Source of the DNA: Sphingopyxis sp. CCNWLW2
GTDB taxonomy: Bacteria > Pseudomonadota > Alphaproteobacteria > Sphingomonadales > Sphingomonadaceae
DNA: 64,000 nt
NCBI RefSeq assembly: GCF_037095755.1
Contig: NZ_JBAWKJ010000001.1
Location: forward strand, 186,001-250,000
Direction: 5' to 3'
Shown here: positions 1-7,867 of the stretch, in pieces
Position numbering within the stretch: the first letter of the stretch is position 1
Layout of the letters: every line of letters begins with the position of its first letter
Notes under the pieces: model-generated
The model's database searches: none
The model's input: only the letters and a program-made list of their open reading frames with translations
Told to the model about the DNA's origin: nothing
Position numbers and translations under genes: made by a program

Positions 1-804
1 ATGTTCGGCCATGCGCAGCTTGAGCGTCTTCAGCCCGCGCAACACCAGCATCGCATTGAACGGCGCCATAACCGCGCCCGTCATGTCCTTGACGCCGACG
101 AGCCGCACCATCTGCATGTCAGCCTGAGTGCCGAGCGCGATACCCCCGACCAGATCGCCATGCCCGCCAAGATATTTGGTAGCCGAATGAACAACAATGT
201 CGGCGCCCAGCGTGATCGGCTGCGTCAGCACCGGCGTCGCATAGGTATTGTCGACCACCGTGCGCGCGTCGTGCTCGCGCGCGATCGCCGCGATGGCGGC
301 GATGTCGACGAGGCGCATATTGGGATTGGCGGGTGTTTCGAAATAGACGATTTTCGTCGCATCGCCGATCGCAGCGACCAGGTTGCCCGGATCGGTCAGG
401 TCGACATGCGTGACGGTGACCCCGAAGCGGGCAAGACCGTGACGCATGAAGGCAAAGGTGCAGCCATAGAGCGTCTTGTCGACGATCACTTCGTCGCCGG
501 GTTTCAGGAAAGACCAGAATACCGCGGCGATGGCGCCCATCCCCGAAGCGGTCGCCACCGCCGCCTCGGCGCCCTCCAGCGTAGCAAGCCGCCTTTCCAG
601 CAGGTCGACTGTGGGGTTGGCAATCCGGCTGTAGAAATAGCCCTCGCGTGCCCCGGCAAAGAGCTCCGCGCCCGCTTCAGCGGTCTCGAACACGAAGGTC
701 GATGACAGGTGCAGCGGCGGCACCAGCGCACCGTCATGCTGTGCCGCATCATAACCCGCATGGATGGCGCGCGTGGAAAATGCGGAATGCGGAAAGGACG
801 ACAT
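1..804 (-). CDS. mdeA: Methionine gamma-lyase (3' end beyond window)
   Basis: PLP-dependent trans-sulfuration enzyme expected to split L-methionine into methanethiol, 2-oxobutyrate and ammonia in the cytosol. 268 codons are visible, about two thirds of the usual 400; the C-terminus runs off the left edge. The motif TLYGCTFAF at residues 111-119 carries the Cys (C115) that marks true methionine gamma-lyases rather than cystathionine lyases or synthases. The PLP lysine is K210 in HSATKYLGGHGD, and the FYSRIANPT cofactor-binding motif is at about 57-65. The start is the ATG at 804. It is divergent from an Lrp/AsnC regulator, the usual arrangement for amino-acid catabolic genes, so substrate-responsive control by that neighbour is inferred. 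Confidence 0.93.
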   Translation of the reverse strand, partial: MSSFPHSAFSTRAIHAGYDAAQHDGALVPPLHLSSTFVFETAEAGAELFAGAREGYFYSRIANPTVDLLERRLATLEGAEAAVATASGMGAIAAVFWSFLKPGDEVIVDKTLYGCTFAFMRHGLARFGVTVTHVDLTDPGNLVAAIGDATKIVYFETPANPNMRLVDIAAIAAIAREHDARTVVDNTYATPVLTQPITLGADIVVHSATKYLGGHGDLVGGIALGTQADMQMVRLVGVKDMTGAVMAPFNAMLVLRGLKTLKLRMAEH

Positions 805-889
805 GGGGCGGGCTCCTGCAGCGATTTGTTCCCGCGTTCCTAGCAAATGGACGCTGGCAGGTGCTGCCTATATATGCCACCATATCCAT

Positions 890-897
890 CAATATTG
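890..897. promoter_or_regulatory. Palindromic core in the mdeA/lrp divergent spacer
   Basis: The 117-nt spacer between the divergent lyase and Lrp genes holds the perfect 8-bp palindrome CAATATTG, in an AT-rich stretch with looser symmetry on both sides. Lrp/AsnC proteins bind AT-rich dyads and usually repress their own gene. The site ends 24 nt before the regulator's start codon, which suits autoregulation. The binding role is inference. Confidence 0.35.
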
Positions 898-921
898 GAA
901 TTATCTGCCAAGGATTCGCCA

Positions 922-1380
922 ATGGACCGCAAAGATCACCAGATTATTCGCGCATTGATGGCCGATGGCCGCTTGAGCAATCAGGATCTCGCTGCCGCGG
1001 TCAATCTGTCGCCCTCGCCGTGCCTCCGCCGCGTCCGCCTGCTGGAGGCGAAGGGCGTGATCACGGGCTACGCCGCGCTCGTCGATCAACGCGCGATGGG
1101 CTATCCGATCACGGTTTTCGTCGGCATCAAGCTCAGCAAGCATGATCAGGCAACGGTCCGCGCGTTCGAAGTGGCCATCGCAACGATCGACGACATTCTC
1201 GACTGTTTCCTGATGACCGGCGAGATCGATTATCTGTTGCGTGTCGTCGCCGCTGACCTCGACGGCTATGAGCATTTCGTTCGCGAGCGGCTGCACGCCA
1301 TCGAAGGCATCGCATCGATCGACACCAGCCTCGCCTATGGCGTCGTGAAGCAAAGCCGAATCCTGCCGTTACCTATCTGA
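922..1380 (+). CDS. Lrp/AsnC family transcriptional regulator
   Basis: A 152-residue DNA-binding regulator: an N-terminal winged HTH (residues 1-60, with LSNQDLAAAVNLSPSPCLRRV) and a C-terminal RAM/ligand domain (about 65-150, with FVGIKLSKHD and FLMTGEIDYLLRVVA). Length is typical. The ATG at 922 is chosen because MDRKDHQIIRAL is the canonical Lrp N-terminus and AAGGA lies just upstream; an in-frame ATG at 847 would add a non-homologous leader. It is divergent from methionine gamma-lyase, so it is probably that gene's local regulator responding to methionine or a related amino acid (inferred). A broken L,D-transpeptidase gene follows directly in the same frame. Confidence 0.92.
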   Translation: MDRKDHQIIRALMADGRLSNQDLAAAVNLSPSPCLRRVRLLEAKGVITGYAALVDQRAMGYPITVFVGIKLSKHDQATVRAFEVAIATIDDILDCFLMTGEIDYLLRVVAADLDGYEHFVRERLHAIEGIASIDTSLAYGVVKQSRILPLPI

Positions 1381-1491
1381 CCTTTGCCATCGCGCGATTG
1401 GACCGACGGCTGTATCGCCTTGTCGAACGCCGAGATAAAGCAGCTCTGGAACATCGTCCCCGACGGCATCCCGATCACCATCCGACCCTAA
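1381..1491 (+). pseudogene. C-terminal fragment of an L,D-transpeptidase (YkuD)
   Basis: Immediately after the lrp stop codon, and in the same frame, 36 sense codons end in TAA. They read RDWTDGCIALSNAEIKQLW followed by NIVPDGIPITIRP. This matches the C-terminal end of YkuD/ErfK L,D-transpeptidases, where the DGCIALSN block holds the catalytic Cys and the G-P-I-x-I tail closes the domain. The rest of the domain, including the upstream catalytic His, is absent and there is no start codon or RBS, so this is a gene remnant. It suggests that a deletion brought lrp next to the end of a former transpeptidase gene. Confidence 0.7.
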
Positions 1492-1501
1492 GGAACCCGC
1501 C

Positions 1502-2092
1502 ATGCCCCGCCATATCCTCGTTTTCTACGGCAGCTATCGCCGCGACCGGCAGGGCATTAAGCTCGCGCGCTGGATGGTCGAGGCGCTGAACGCGCGCGGT
1601 GACAGCGCCGAACTGATCGACGCCAAGGCGGTCGACCTGCCGATGCTCGACCAGCGCTTCAGCGATTATGCCGCGGGCGAGGCACCGGCGGCGATGGCCG
1701 AACTCGCCGCGAAAATCGCCGCCGCCGACGGCTATGTCTTCGTCACGGGCGAATATAATGGCGGGCTCCAGCCGGGGCTCAAGAATCTCGTCGACCATTA
1801 TCTGACCGGCTTCGCATGGCGCCCGGCCGCGATCGCCTCCTATTCGGCGGGACCATTTGCCGGTGTCCGGTCGGCGACCGCCTGGCGCACCACGCTTGGC
1901 GCGATGGGAATGGTCGTCACCTCGACGCCGCTTGGCCTGGCGCGCATCGGTGGGGCTTTCGACGCCGATGGCCAGCCTGCGGGCGAAGACGGCGGGCGGC
2001 TCGCCAAGGCCTTCCCGCGTTTTGCCGACGACCTCTGCTGGTGGGTCGATGCGGCCAAGGCGCAACGCACCAAGGCCGGCGCGCCCTTCTAA
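1502..2092 (+). CDS. NADPH-dependent FMN reductase family protein
   Basis: A 196-residue flavodoxin-fold oxidoreductase. The N-terminal ILVFYGSYRRDRQGIKLA is the FMN phosphate-binding loop (residues 5-22), and VTGEYNGGLQPGLKNLVDH at about 80-98 is the E-Y-N-x-x-x-x-P-x-L-K-N signature of the family. Likely cytosolic, reducing FMN or quinone/chromate-like acceptors with NAD(P)H; the true substrate cannot be read from sequence. AAGGAA precedes the ATG at 1502. The stop overlaps the end of the convergent MFS gene by 4 nt, so the two transcripts share their 3' ends. Confidence 0.88.
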   Translation: MPRHILVFYGSYRRDRQGIKLARWMVEALNARGDSAELIDAKAVDLPMLDQRFSDYAAGEAPAAMAELAAKIAAADGYVFVTGEYNGGLQPGLKNLVDHYLTGFAWRPAAIASYSAGPFAGVRSATAWRTTLGAMGMVVTSTPLGLARIGGAFDADGQPAGEDGGRLAKAFPRFADDLCWWVDAAKAQRTKAGAPF

Positions 2093-3402
2093 CCCGACTT
2101 GAGCTCGGTCTTCAGCCGCAGACTCGCGCGCCAGAAGAAGAAGGCCGGGATCAGCCCGAGCCACGCCGCGCCGTAAAGCACCCAGCGGACGCTTTCCTGC
2201 CCCGCCACCGGCTGAAGCGCGTCGGACAACACGCCGAACAGGAACGGCCCGAGCCCGAGCCCGATCAGATTCTGGCCGAACAGCATGATCGACGCCGCGA
2301 CGGCGCGCGCGCGCGGCTGGACCAGCCCCTGTACGCAGCCATAGGCGGGGCCGTAATAGGCGGCGTTGAGCATCGTCGGCAGGACGAGCAGCGCGACCGC
2401 GATCCGCCAATCCTCCATGAAATAGCCGAGAAACAGCACCGGCGCCGCGACCGCCATGCCATAGGCGGGAAAGGTCAGGATGTGCCGCTTGTCGCGCGCG
2501 CCGAACTTGTCGGCGAGCTTGCCGCCGAGCCAGGTCCCGACCGCACCCGCCAGTCCGAGCACGACCGCCATCGACAGCCCCGCTTCGGTCGTCGACAGGC
2601 CGTGGCTGCGGATGAAGAAGCTGATCGTCCACAGCCCCTTGCCATAACCGAGAAAGGCGGTGACCGATGCAGCGATCAAAATATAGACGAAGGCGCGCGA
2701 GGCGAATATCTCGCGCAGCGCCTCGCCGGTCGAGAGCGGCACCGTTGCGGCCGCAGCTGCCGCGGCTTCAGCGGTCCGGCTGTGCCTCGGTTCGCGCATC
2801 ACGAACAAGACGACGAGCGCAAGCAGCAAGCCGGGCGCGCCAACGAGCATCAGCGCGATGCGCCAGCCATAAAGATCGTTGACGATCCCGCCGATGATCA
2901 GCCCAAGCAGCGACCCGATCGGCACACCGAGGCCATAGAAAGCGATCGCCGACGACCGCTTTTCGGGCGCGACGCTGTCCGAAATCAGCGAATGCGCCGC
3001 GGGGGTGCACCCCGCCTCGCCGACCCCGACGCCGATGCGCGCGAGGAGCAATTGCACGAAATTCTGCGCCAGCCCGCATATCGCGGTCATCGCCGACCAG
3101 ACGGCGAGCGAGAGCGAGATCAGCCGTACCCGGTTCGTCCCCTGCTTGTCGGCGTAACGCGCGATCGGGATGCCGAGCAGCGCATAGAAGACCGCGAAGG
3201 CTGGGCCGGCGAGCAGGCCGAGCTGCGTGTCGGACAAGCCGAGGTCGGCCTTGATCGGTTCGGCGAGGATATTGACGATCTGCCGGTCGAGGAAGTTGAA
3301 GATATAGACGATCAGCAGGATCCACAGCATCGTCCGCGTCTCTGCGGAAACGCCGGTGGCCGGTGAGGCGATGCCCTGCGACGAGGCAGCTTTATCGGTC
3401 AT
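2089..3402 (-). CDS. MFS transporter, spinster-like
   Basis: A 437-residue inner-membrane permease with 12 predicted helices. The first helix (LWILLIVYIFNFLDRQIVN, about 25-43) has the N-F-x-D-R signature of spinster-type MFS proteins, followed by the loop 2-3 motif GIPIARYADK. Length is normal. A GGGAGA stretch precedes the ATG. Substrate is unknown; spinster-type carriers in sphingomonads often accompany lipid or aromatic catabolism, but nothing nearby fixes a substrate. Convergent with the flavin reductase (4-nt overlap) and divergent from the amidase, from which it is separated by 111 nt. Confidence 0.85.
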   Translation of the reverse strand: MTDKAASSQGIASPATGVSAETRTMLWILLIVYIFNFLDRQIVNILAEPIKADLGLSDTQLGLLAGPAFAVFYALLGIPIARYADKQGTNRVRLISLSLAVWSAMTAICGLAQNFVQLLLARIGVGVGEAGCTPAAHSLISDSVAPEKRSSAIAFYGLGVPIGSLLGLIIGGIVNDLYGWRIALMLVGAPGLLLALVVLFVMREPRHSRTAEAAAAAAATVPLSTGEALREIFASRAFVYILIAASVTAFLGYGKGLWTISFFIRSHGLSTTEAGLSMAVVLGLAGAVGTWLGGKLADKFGARDKRHILTFPAYGMAVAAPVLFLGYFMEDWRIAVALLVLPTMLNAAYYGPAYGCVQGLVQPRARAVAASIMLFGQNLIGLGLGPFLFGVLSDALQPVAGQESVRWVLYGAAWLGLIPAFFFWRASLRLKTELKSG

Positions 3403-3513
3403 TTATATCTCCCGCCGCCAAGGGAGCAGACCGGGGGGAGTGGTGTCAACGCCGTTGGGGCGAACCGAAATTGCCCGCTTGCAATTGCCGCTACGGCTGC
3501 CAGCCTGCAGCCC

Positions 3514-5106
3514 ATGCAAAAATTTTCGCTGCTCGGCGCCGCCACCCTTCTCGCAATCGCTCCCGCCGCCTCACCGGTCTCCGCGATGCCGCCGCCGCTT
3601 CCCGAGGTCGAAGGCAAGGACGCCGCGACGCTGCGCGCCGAAATGGAGAGCGGGCGGATTTACGAAGGGCTGACCGCGCTCGTCTATCTCGACCGGATCG
3701 GACGGATCGACGATCACGGGCCCAAGCTCGAAGCCGTCATCGCGACGATGCCGCAAACCGACCTCAATGCCGAGGGGAAGCGGCTCTATGACGAGCGCAT
3801 CGCGGGCAAGGCGCGCGGCCCGCTCCATGGCATACCCATCCTGCTCAAGGACAATATCGAGGCCGCGGGGCCGCTTCCCACGACCGCGGGCTCGCTCGCG
3901 CTCAAGGACAATGTGACGAACCGCGATGCGCCGATCGTCGCGCGGCTGCGCGATGCGGGCGCGATCATCCTCGGCAAGACGAACCTCAGCGAATGGGCGA
4001 ACATCCGGTCGGACAATTCGACGAGCGGGTGGAGCGCAGTCGGCGGCCTCACAAAGAATCCGCATGCGCTCGATCGCAACAGCTGCGGCTCGTCGTCGGG
4101 CAGCGCCGCCGCGGTCGCGGCCAGCCTCGCGCCGCTCGCGATCGGCACCGAAACCGACGGATCGATCACCTGCCCCGCCGGGGTCAACGGCATCGTCGGC
4201 TTCAAGCCCAGCGTCGGCCTCATCAGCCGCACGCATATCGTCCCGATCAGCCACAGCCAGGACACCGCGGGACCGATGACGCTAACGGTGCGCGATGCCG
4301 CGGCGGTGATGAGCGTGATCGCGGGCAGCGACTCTGCCGACCCCGCAACCATCGAGGCCGATGCGCGCAAGACCGACTATGTCGCCGCGCTGTCGCCTGG
4401 CGCACTCAAGGGAAAGCGCATCGGCGTGATGCGCGACCGCGTCGGCGACCGGACCGATGTCGTCGCGCTGTTCGACGCGGCGCTCAAGCAGATGGAGAGC
4501 CTCGGCGCGACACTGGTCGAGATCGCCGACAGCCGGAAAGGCAATGAGGGGCTTGGCGCCGCCGAATTCGAGATATTGCTCACCGAACTCAAAGCCGGCA
4601 TGGCAACCTATCTGGGCAGCCTGCCGGACGCCAACGCGACGAAGTCGCTTGCCGACCTCATCGCCTTCAACAAGGCGAATCCCGAGGAGAAAAAATGGTT
4701 CGATCAGTCGCTGTTCGAGATGGCTGAAAGCAAGGGCGGGCTCGACAGCCCCGCCTATCTCGCCGCGCGCGAAAAAGCTGCGCGGCTCGCGGGGCCCGAG
4801 GGTATCGACCGGTTACTGAAAACCCATGATGTCGACCTGCTCATCGGGGTCACCAACGGCCCTGCATGGGTCAGCGACCTGGTCAACGGCGACAGCTACA
4901 AGAGTCCCGGCACCAGCCAGCTTCCCGCGGTCGCCGGCTATCCGCACCTGACGGTGCCAATGGGCGCGGTCGAAGGACTGCCGATCGGCCTCTCGTTCAT
5001 CGGCGCCAAATGGAGCGACGCCGACATATTGGCCGCAGGCTATGCCTATGAGCAGGCGAGCCGGAAGCGCGTGGCGCCGACTTATCGGGCGAGCGTGACG
5101 CCCTAG
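3514..5106 (+). CDS. Secreted amidase (amidase signature family)
   Basis: A 530-residue serine amidase. A signal peptide (about 1-24, cleavage after PVSA) implies export. The Ser-cisSer-Lys catalytic set is visible: Lys112 in GIPILLKDN, the cis-Ser in CGSSSGS (191-197), and the nucleophile Ser217 in GTETDGSITCP. The fold is complete to the C-terminal TVPMGAVEGLPIGLSFIG. The family hydrolyses carboxamides and some aryl or acyl amides; the exported form suggests a periplasmic role on peptides or xenobiotic amides. A perfect 30-bp inverted repeat follows the stop, so transcription probably ends there. Confidence 0.9.
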   Translation: MQKFSLLGAATLLAIAPAASPVSAMPPPLPEVEGKDAATLRAEMESGRIYEGLTALVYLDRIGRIDDHGPKLEAVIATMPQTDLNAEGKRLYDERIAGKARGPLHGIPILLKDNIEAAGPLPTTAGSLALKDNVTNRDAPIVARLRDAGAIILGKTNLSEWANIRSDNSTSGWSAVGGLTKNPHALDRNSCGSSSGSAAAVAASLAPLAIGTETDGSITCPAGVNGIVGFKPSVGLISRTHIVPISHSQDTAGPMTLTVRDAAAVMSVIAGSDSADPATIEADARKTDYVAALSPGALKGKRIGVMRDRVGDRTDVVALFDAALKQMESLGATLVEIADSRKGNEGLGAAEFEILLTELKAGMATYLGSLPDANATKSLADLIAFNKANPEEKKWFDQSLFEMAESKGGLDSPAYLAAREKAARLAGPEGIDRLLKTHDVDLLIGVTNGPAWVSDLVNGDSYKSPGTSQLPAVAGYPHLTVPMGAVEGLPIGLSFIGAKWSDADILAAGYAYEQASRKRVAPTYRASVTP

Positions 5107-5125
5107 TTCGTGCAAACACCCAAAC

Positions 5126-5201
5126 TTCGTCATTCCCGCGAAAGCGGGAACCCAGCGAACAGACGGCGCAACTGGGTTCCCGCTTTCGCGGGAATGACGA
5201 A
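5126..5201. repeat. REP-like inverted repeat, 30-bp perfect arms
   Basis: The left arm (5126-5155) starts TTCGTCATTCCCGCG and the right arm (5172-5201) is its exact reverse complement, around a 16-nt loop. It sits between the converging ends of the amidase and the methyltransferase genes, where it could end both transcripts. The same core recurs at 11581, 14003, 17068, 21860 and 36062. Confidence 0.85.
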
Positions 5202-5215
5202 AATGTCGGTCGGCT

Positions 5216-5971
5216 TTAGACCGGCTTCTTGAACCGCATCATGAAACGGTCGGTCTTGCCGCGGATCGCGGGATCGAACACATTCTTGCTGTGATCGTCT
5301 TCCTTTATGCGCAGCGCGTCGCTGTCGCCGTCGAAGACGAAGCCCACACGCTCCATGTCGGCGCGCACTTTCGCGGGATCGATCCGGTGCAGTTTCTCGA
5401 CAAGCTCGCGCGTATCACCCGCGGGGCCGGCATGGTCGACGACGATCACCGACCCGCCAGGACGCACCGCGCTGAACCAGTTCGCCAGCATCGCATCGAC
5501 ATCGACGCGCGGGAATTCGAACTTTTCGCTCTGCCAATAGAGGTCGTGATAGACGAGGTGGGTGAAGATCATGTCGACACTCTTCGGCGCCAGCACGATA
5601 TTGTTCACCGGCCGCACCATCGGGGCCATGTTCGGATAGGCCTTGGTGATCGTCGCCCAGGTCTCCGCCTTGTGGAATCGCGGCGGGTTCATCGGGATCA
5701 CCGTGCCCTTGGGGCCCACGAGATCGGCGAGCATTTCGCTGTAGTAGCCGTTGCCCGCGAGCAGATCGGCGACGGTCGAACCCCGCTTGACCTGCGCAAA
5801 GGCGAGCACGTCGGCGGGGTGGCGGCCCTCGTCTAGCTTGCGATTGTCGGCGAGGCGGCTCTTGTCGGCGACGGCGGCGGCGACCGCCTTGTCGGGCGCC
5901 GCGGCAGCGGCCGGCGCGGCGACCAGCATCGCCGCCCCGAACAATGGCGTCAAAAGTCGATATTTGCGCAT
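5216..5971 (-). CDS. Exported SAM-methyltransferase-fold protein
   Basis: A 251-residue protein with an N-terminal signal peptide (MRKYRLLTPLF to about residue 24, Ala-rich cleavage region) and a class I methyltransferase-like core: VADLLAGNGYYSEMLADLVG is the SAM-binding motif I at about 66-85, and VRPGGSVIVVDHAG the strand-5 region. Homologues are annotated as class I SAM-dependent methyltransferases in many sphingomonads. Export is odd for an enzyme needing SAM, so either the periplasmic protein is not a working methyltransferase or the N-terminus is a membrane anchor. The ATG at 5971 is supported by GGGGAGAGA 5 nt upstream. Confidence 0.82.
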   Translation of the reverse strand: MRKYRLLTPLFGAAMLVAAPAAAAAPDKAVAAAVADKSRLADNRKLDEGRHPADVLAFAQVKRGSTVADLLAGNGYYSEMLADLVGPKGTVIPMNPPRFHKAETWATITKAYPNMAPMVRPVNNIVLAPKSVDMIFTHLVYHDLYWQSEKFEFPRVDVDAMLANWFSAVRPGGSVIVVDHAGPAGDTRELVEKLHRIDPAKVRADMERVGFVFDGDSDALRIKEDDHSKNVFDPAIRGKTDRFMMRFKKPV

Positions 5972-6056
5972 GATGTCTCTCCCCTGTTTCGGCCGGGTGT
6001 GGCGGCGGTCCGGGGCGATGGCGAGCACAGTTCGACCAGCGGTCGCCGCGTGGCGA

Positions 6057-6542
6057 TCAGCGCCGGTCGCGGCGCCGCTTCCAGCCCATTTCCTCGAACT
6101 CGAGCAATTCCATCGGCACATGGATCGCGCGCACGGCGAGCCGCACCTCGACGAGGAAGAGGATCAGCGAGACGAGCAGCAACAGCATCGCGACGGCAAA
6201 GGCCCATGACGCCGCGACGCCGAGGTTGATGCCGGTAAAGGCCTGGGTGAACAGCAGCGCGACGAGCAGGCAGACGACGATCCCGCACGCCACCGCGGAG
6301 AGGATCGAATTGTTGATGATCCCCATCCTTCGGTCGGCGATGCGCAGCTCGGCGACGATGCGCTCATGTTCGACGCCCTCCGTCTCGGACCAGCGCTCCA
6401 TCAGGTTACGCGACCGGTCGACGACGCGCGCGAGGCGGCCCGCGATGACGTTGAGCAGGCTGCCGGTCGCCACCAGCAGGAATACTGGCGTGACCGACAG
6501 CTGGATCGTCTGCGCAATCGCGCCCGCGTCGAGTCCCGTCAT
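6057..6542 (-). CDS. DUF2721 membrane protein
   Basis: A 161-residue protein matching the DUF2721 pattern: a first hydrophobic stretch (about 13-35, FLLVATGSLLNVIAGRLARVV), a charged cytosolic segment with RDR/ERW and RIADRRM, then two helices at about 78-100 and 108-130. Function is unknown for the family. The gene start overlaps the stop of the upstream aminotransferase by 4 nt, so the two are probably co-transcribed and translationally coupled. Confidence 0.8.
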   Translation of the reverse strand: MTGLDAGAIAQTIQLSVTPVFLLVATGSLLNVIAGRLARVVDRSRNLMERWSETEGVEHERIVAELRIADRRMGIINNSILSAVACGIVVCLLVALLFTQAFTGINLGVAASWAFAVAMLLLLVSLILFLVEVRLAVRAIHVPMELLEFEEMGWKRRRDRR

Positions 6543-7753
6543 CCCCCGGCGGCAACCGAGGGCGTGTTCACACCGTGCATCGCGAGGAATTTGCGGACGT
6601 TGCGTGCCGCCTGGCGGATGCGCTGTTCATTCTCGACCATCGCGATGCGGACATAGCCTTCGCCATCTTCGCCATAACCGACGCCCGGCGCGACCGCGAC
6701 CTTGGCGTGGGTGAGGAGTTGCTTCGAAAATTCGAGGCTGCCCATTTCCTTGAGCGCCGGGGGAAGCGGTGCCCAGGCGAACATCGACGCCTTCGGGCTC
6801 GGGATGTCCCAACCGGCGCGGCCGAAGCTTTCGACCATCACGTCGCGGCGCTTCTGATAAAGCTCGCGGTTCTTCGCGACGATATCCTGCGGGCCGTTGA
6901 GCGCCGCGCAGGCGGCCGCCTGAATCGGCGTGAACGCGCCATAGTCGAGGTAGGATTTGACCCGTGTCATCGCGGCGATCAGGCGCTTGTTGCCGACCGC
7001 GAAACCCATGCGCCAGCCCGCCATCGAATAGGTTTTCGACATCGAGGTGAATTCGATCGCGACATCCTTCGCGCCCGGCACCTGCAGGATCGAGGGCGTC
7101 GGATTGCCGTCGTAATAAAGTTCCGAATAGGCGAGATCGCTGAGAACCCAGACCTTATTCTCCTTCGCCCAGGCGACGAGGCGCTCATAGAAAGCGAGGT
7201 CCACCGCTTCGGCGGTCGGGTTCGACGGATAGTTGACCACGAGGATCGACGGCCGCGGCACGGTGAACGCCATCGCACGGTCGAGCGCGCGCCAGTAATT
7301 CTCGTCAGGCGTCGTCGGGACGCTGCGGATCGTCGCGCCCGCGATGATGAAACCAAAGGTGTGGATCGGGTAGCTCGGGTTCGGCGCGAGCACGACGTCG
7401 CCGGGACCGGTGATCGCGGTTGCGAGGCTCGCGAGCCCTTCCTTCGACCCCATCGTCACCACGACCTCGGTTTCGGGGTCGAGTTCGACATTGAAGCGGC
7501 GCGCGTAATAATTGGCCTGCGCGCGGCGCAGCCCCGGAATGCCCTTCGACTGCGAATAGCCGTGCGCGTCGGGCTTCATCGCGACTTCGCAGAGCTTCTC
7601 GATCACATGCGCGGGCGGCGGCAGGTCGGGGTTGCCCATCCCCAGGTCGATGATGTCTTCTCCCGCGGCGCGGGCGGCCGCACGCATCGCATTGACTTCA
7701 GCGATGACATAGGGCGGCAGGCGCTTGATGCGATAGAATTCATCTTCGGACAT
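6539..7753 (-). CDS. alaC: Alanine-type aminotransferase (AlaC family)
   Basis: A 404-residue fold-type I PLP aminotransferase, expected to move an amino group between pyruvate and glutamate in the cytosol. The N-terminal RLPPYVIAEV and GEDIIDLGMGNPD blocks, SYPIH, NYPSNPT (Asn contacts PLP) and the PLP lysine K240 in SMSKTYSMAGWRMGF all align with E. coli AlaC, with normal length. LL-diaminopimelate aminotransferase is the closest alternative. Upstream of the DUF2721 gene with a 4-nt overlap and divergent from phaC across a 114-nt spacer. Confidence 0.88.
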   Translation of the reverse strand: MSEDEFYRIKRLPPYVIAEVNAMRAAARAAGEDIIDLGMGNPDLPPPAHVIEKLCEVAMKPDAHGYSQSKGIPGLRRAQANYYARRFNVELDPETEVVVTMGSKEGLASLATAITGPGDVVLAPNPSYPIHTFGFIIAGATIRSVPTTPDENYWRALDRAMAFTVPRPSILVVNYPSNPTAEAVDLAFYERLVAWAKENKVWVLSDLAYSELYYDGNPTPSILQVPGAKDVAIEFTSMSKTYSMAGWRMGFAVGNKRLIAAMTRVKSYLDYGAFTPIQAAACAALNGPQDIVAKNRELYQKRRDVMVESFGRAGWDIPSPKASMFAWAPLPPALKEMGSLEFSKQLLTHAKVAVAPGVGYGEDGEGYVRIAMVENEQRIRQAARNVRKFLAMHGVNTPSVAAGG

Positions 7754-7867
7754 GGGAAACTAGAACAACTCCTTTGCATTAGGTGTGGTTGACGCGCGCG
7801 GCAATCTCGCCAGCCGCATCGCGGCTTGTTATAGGCATAATATCCGCACTGACCAGCAGGAACGAGC

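Noticed and set aside
1..705. Plus-strand frame opposite the methionine gamma-lyase
   Set aside because: Antisense shadow rich in Arg/His/Asp without homology; the minus strand has full PLP-enzyme motifs.
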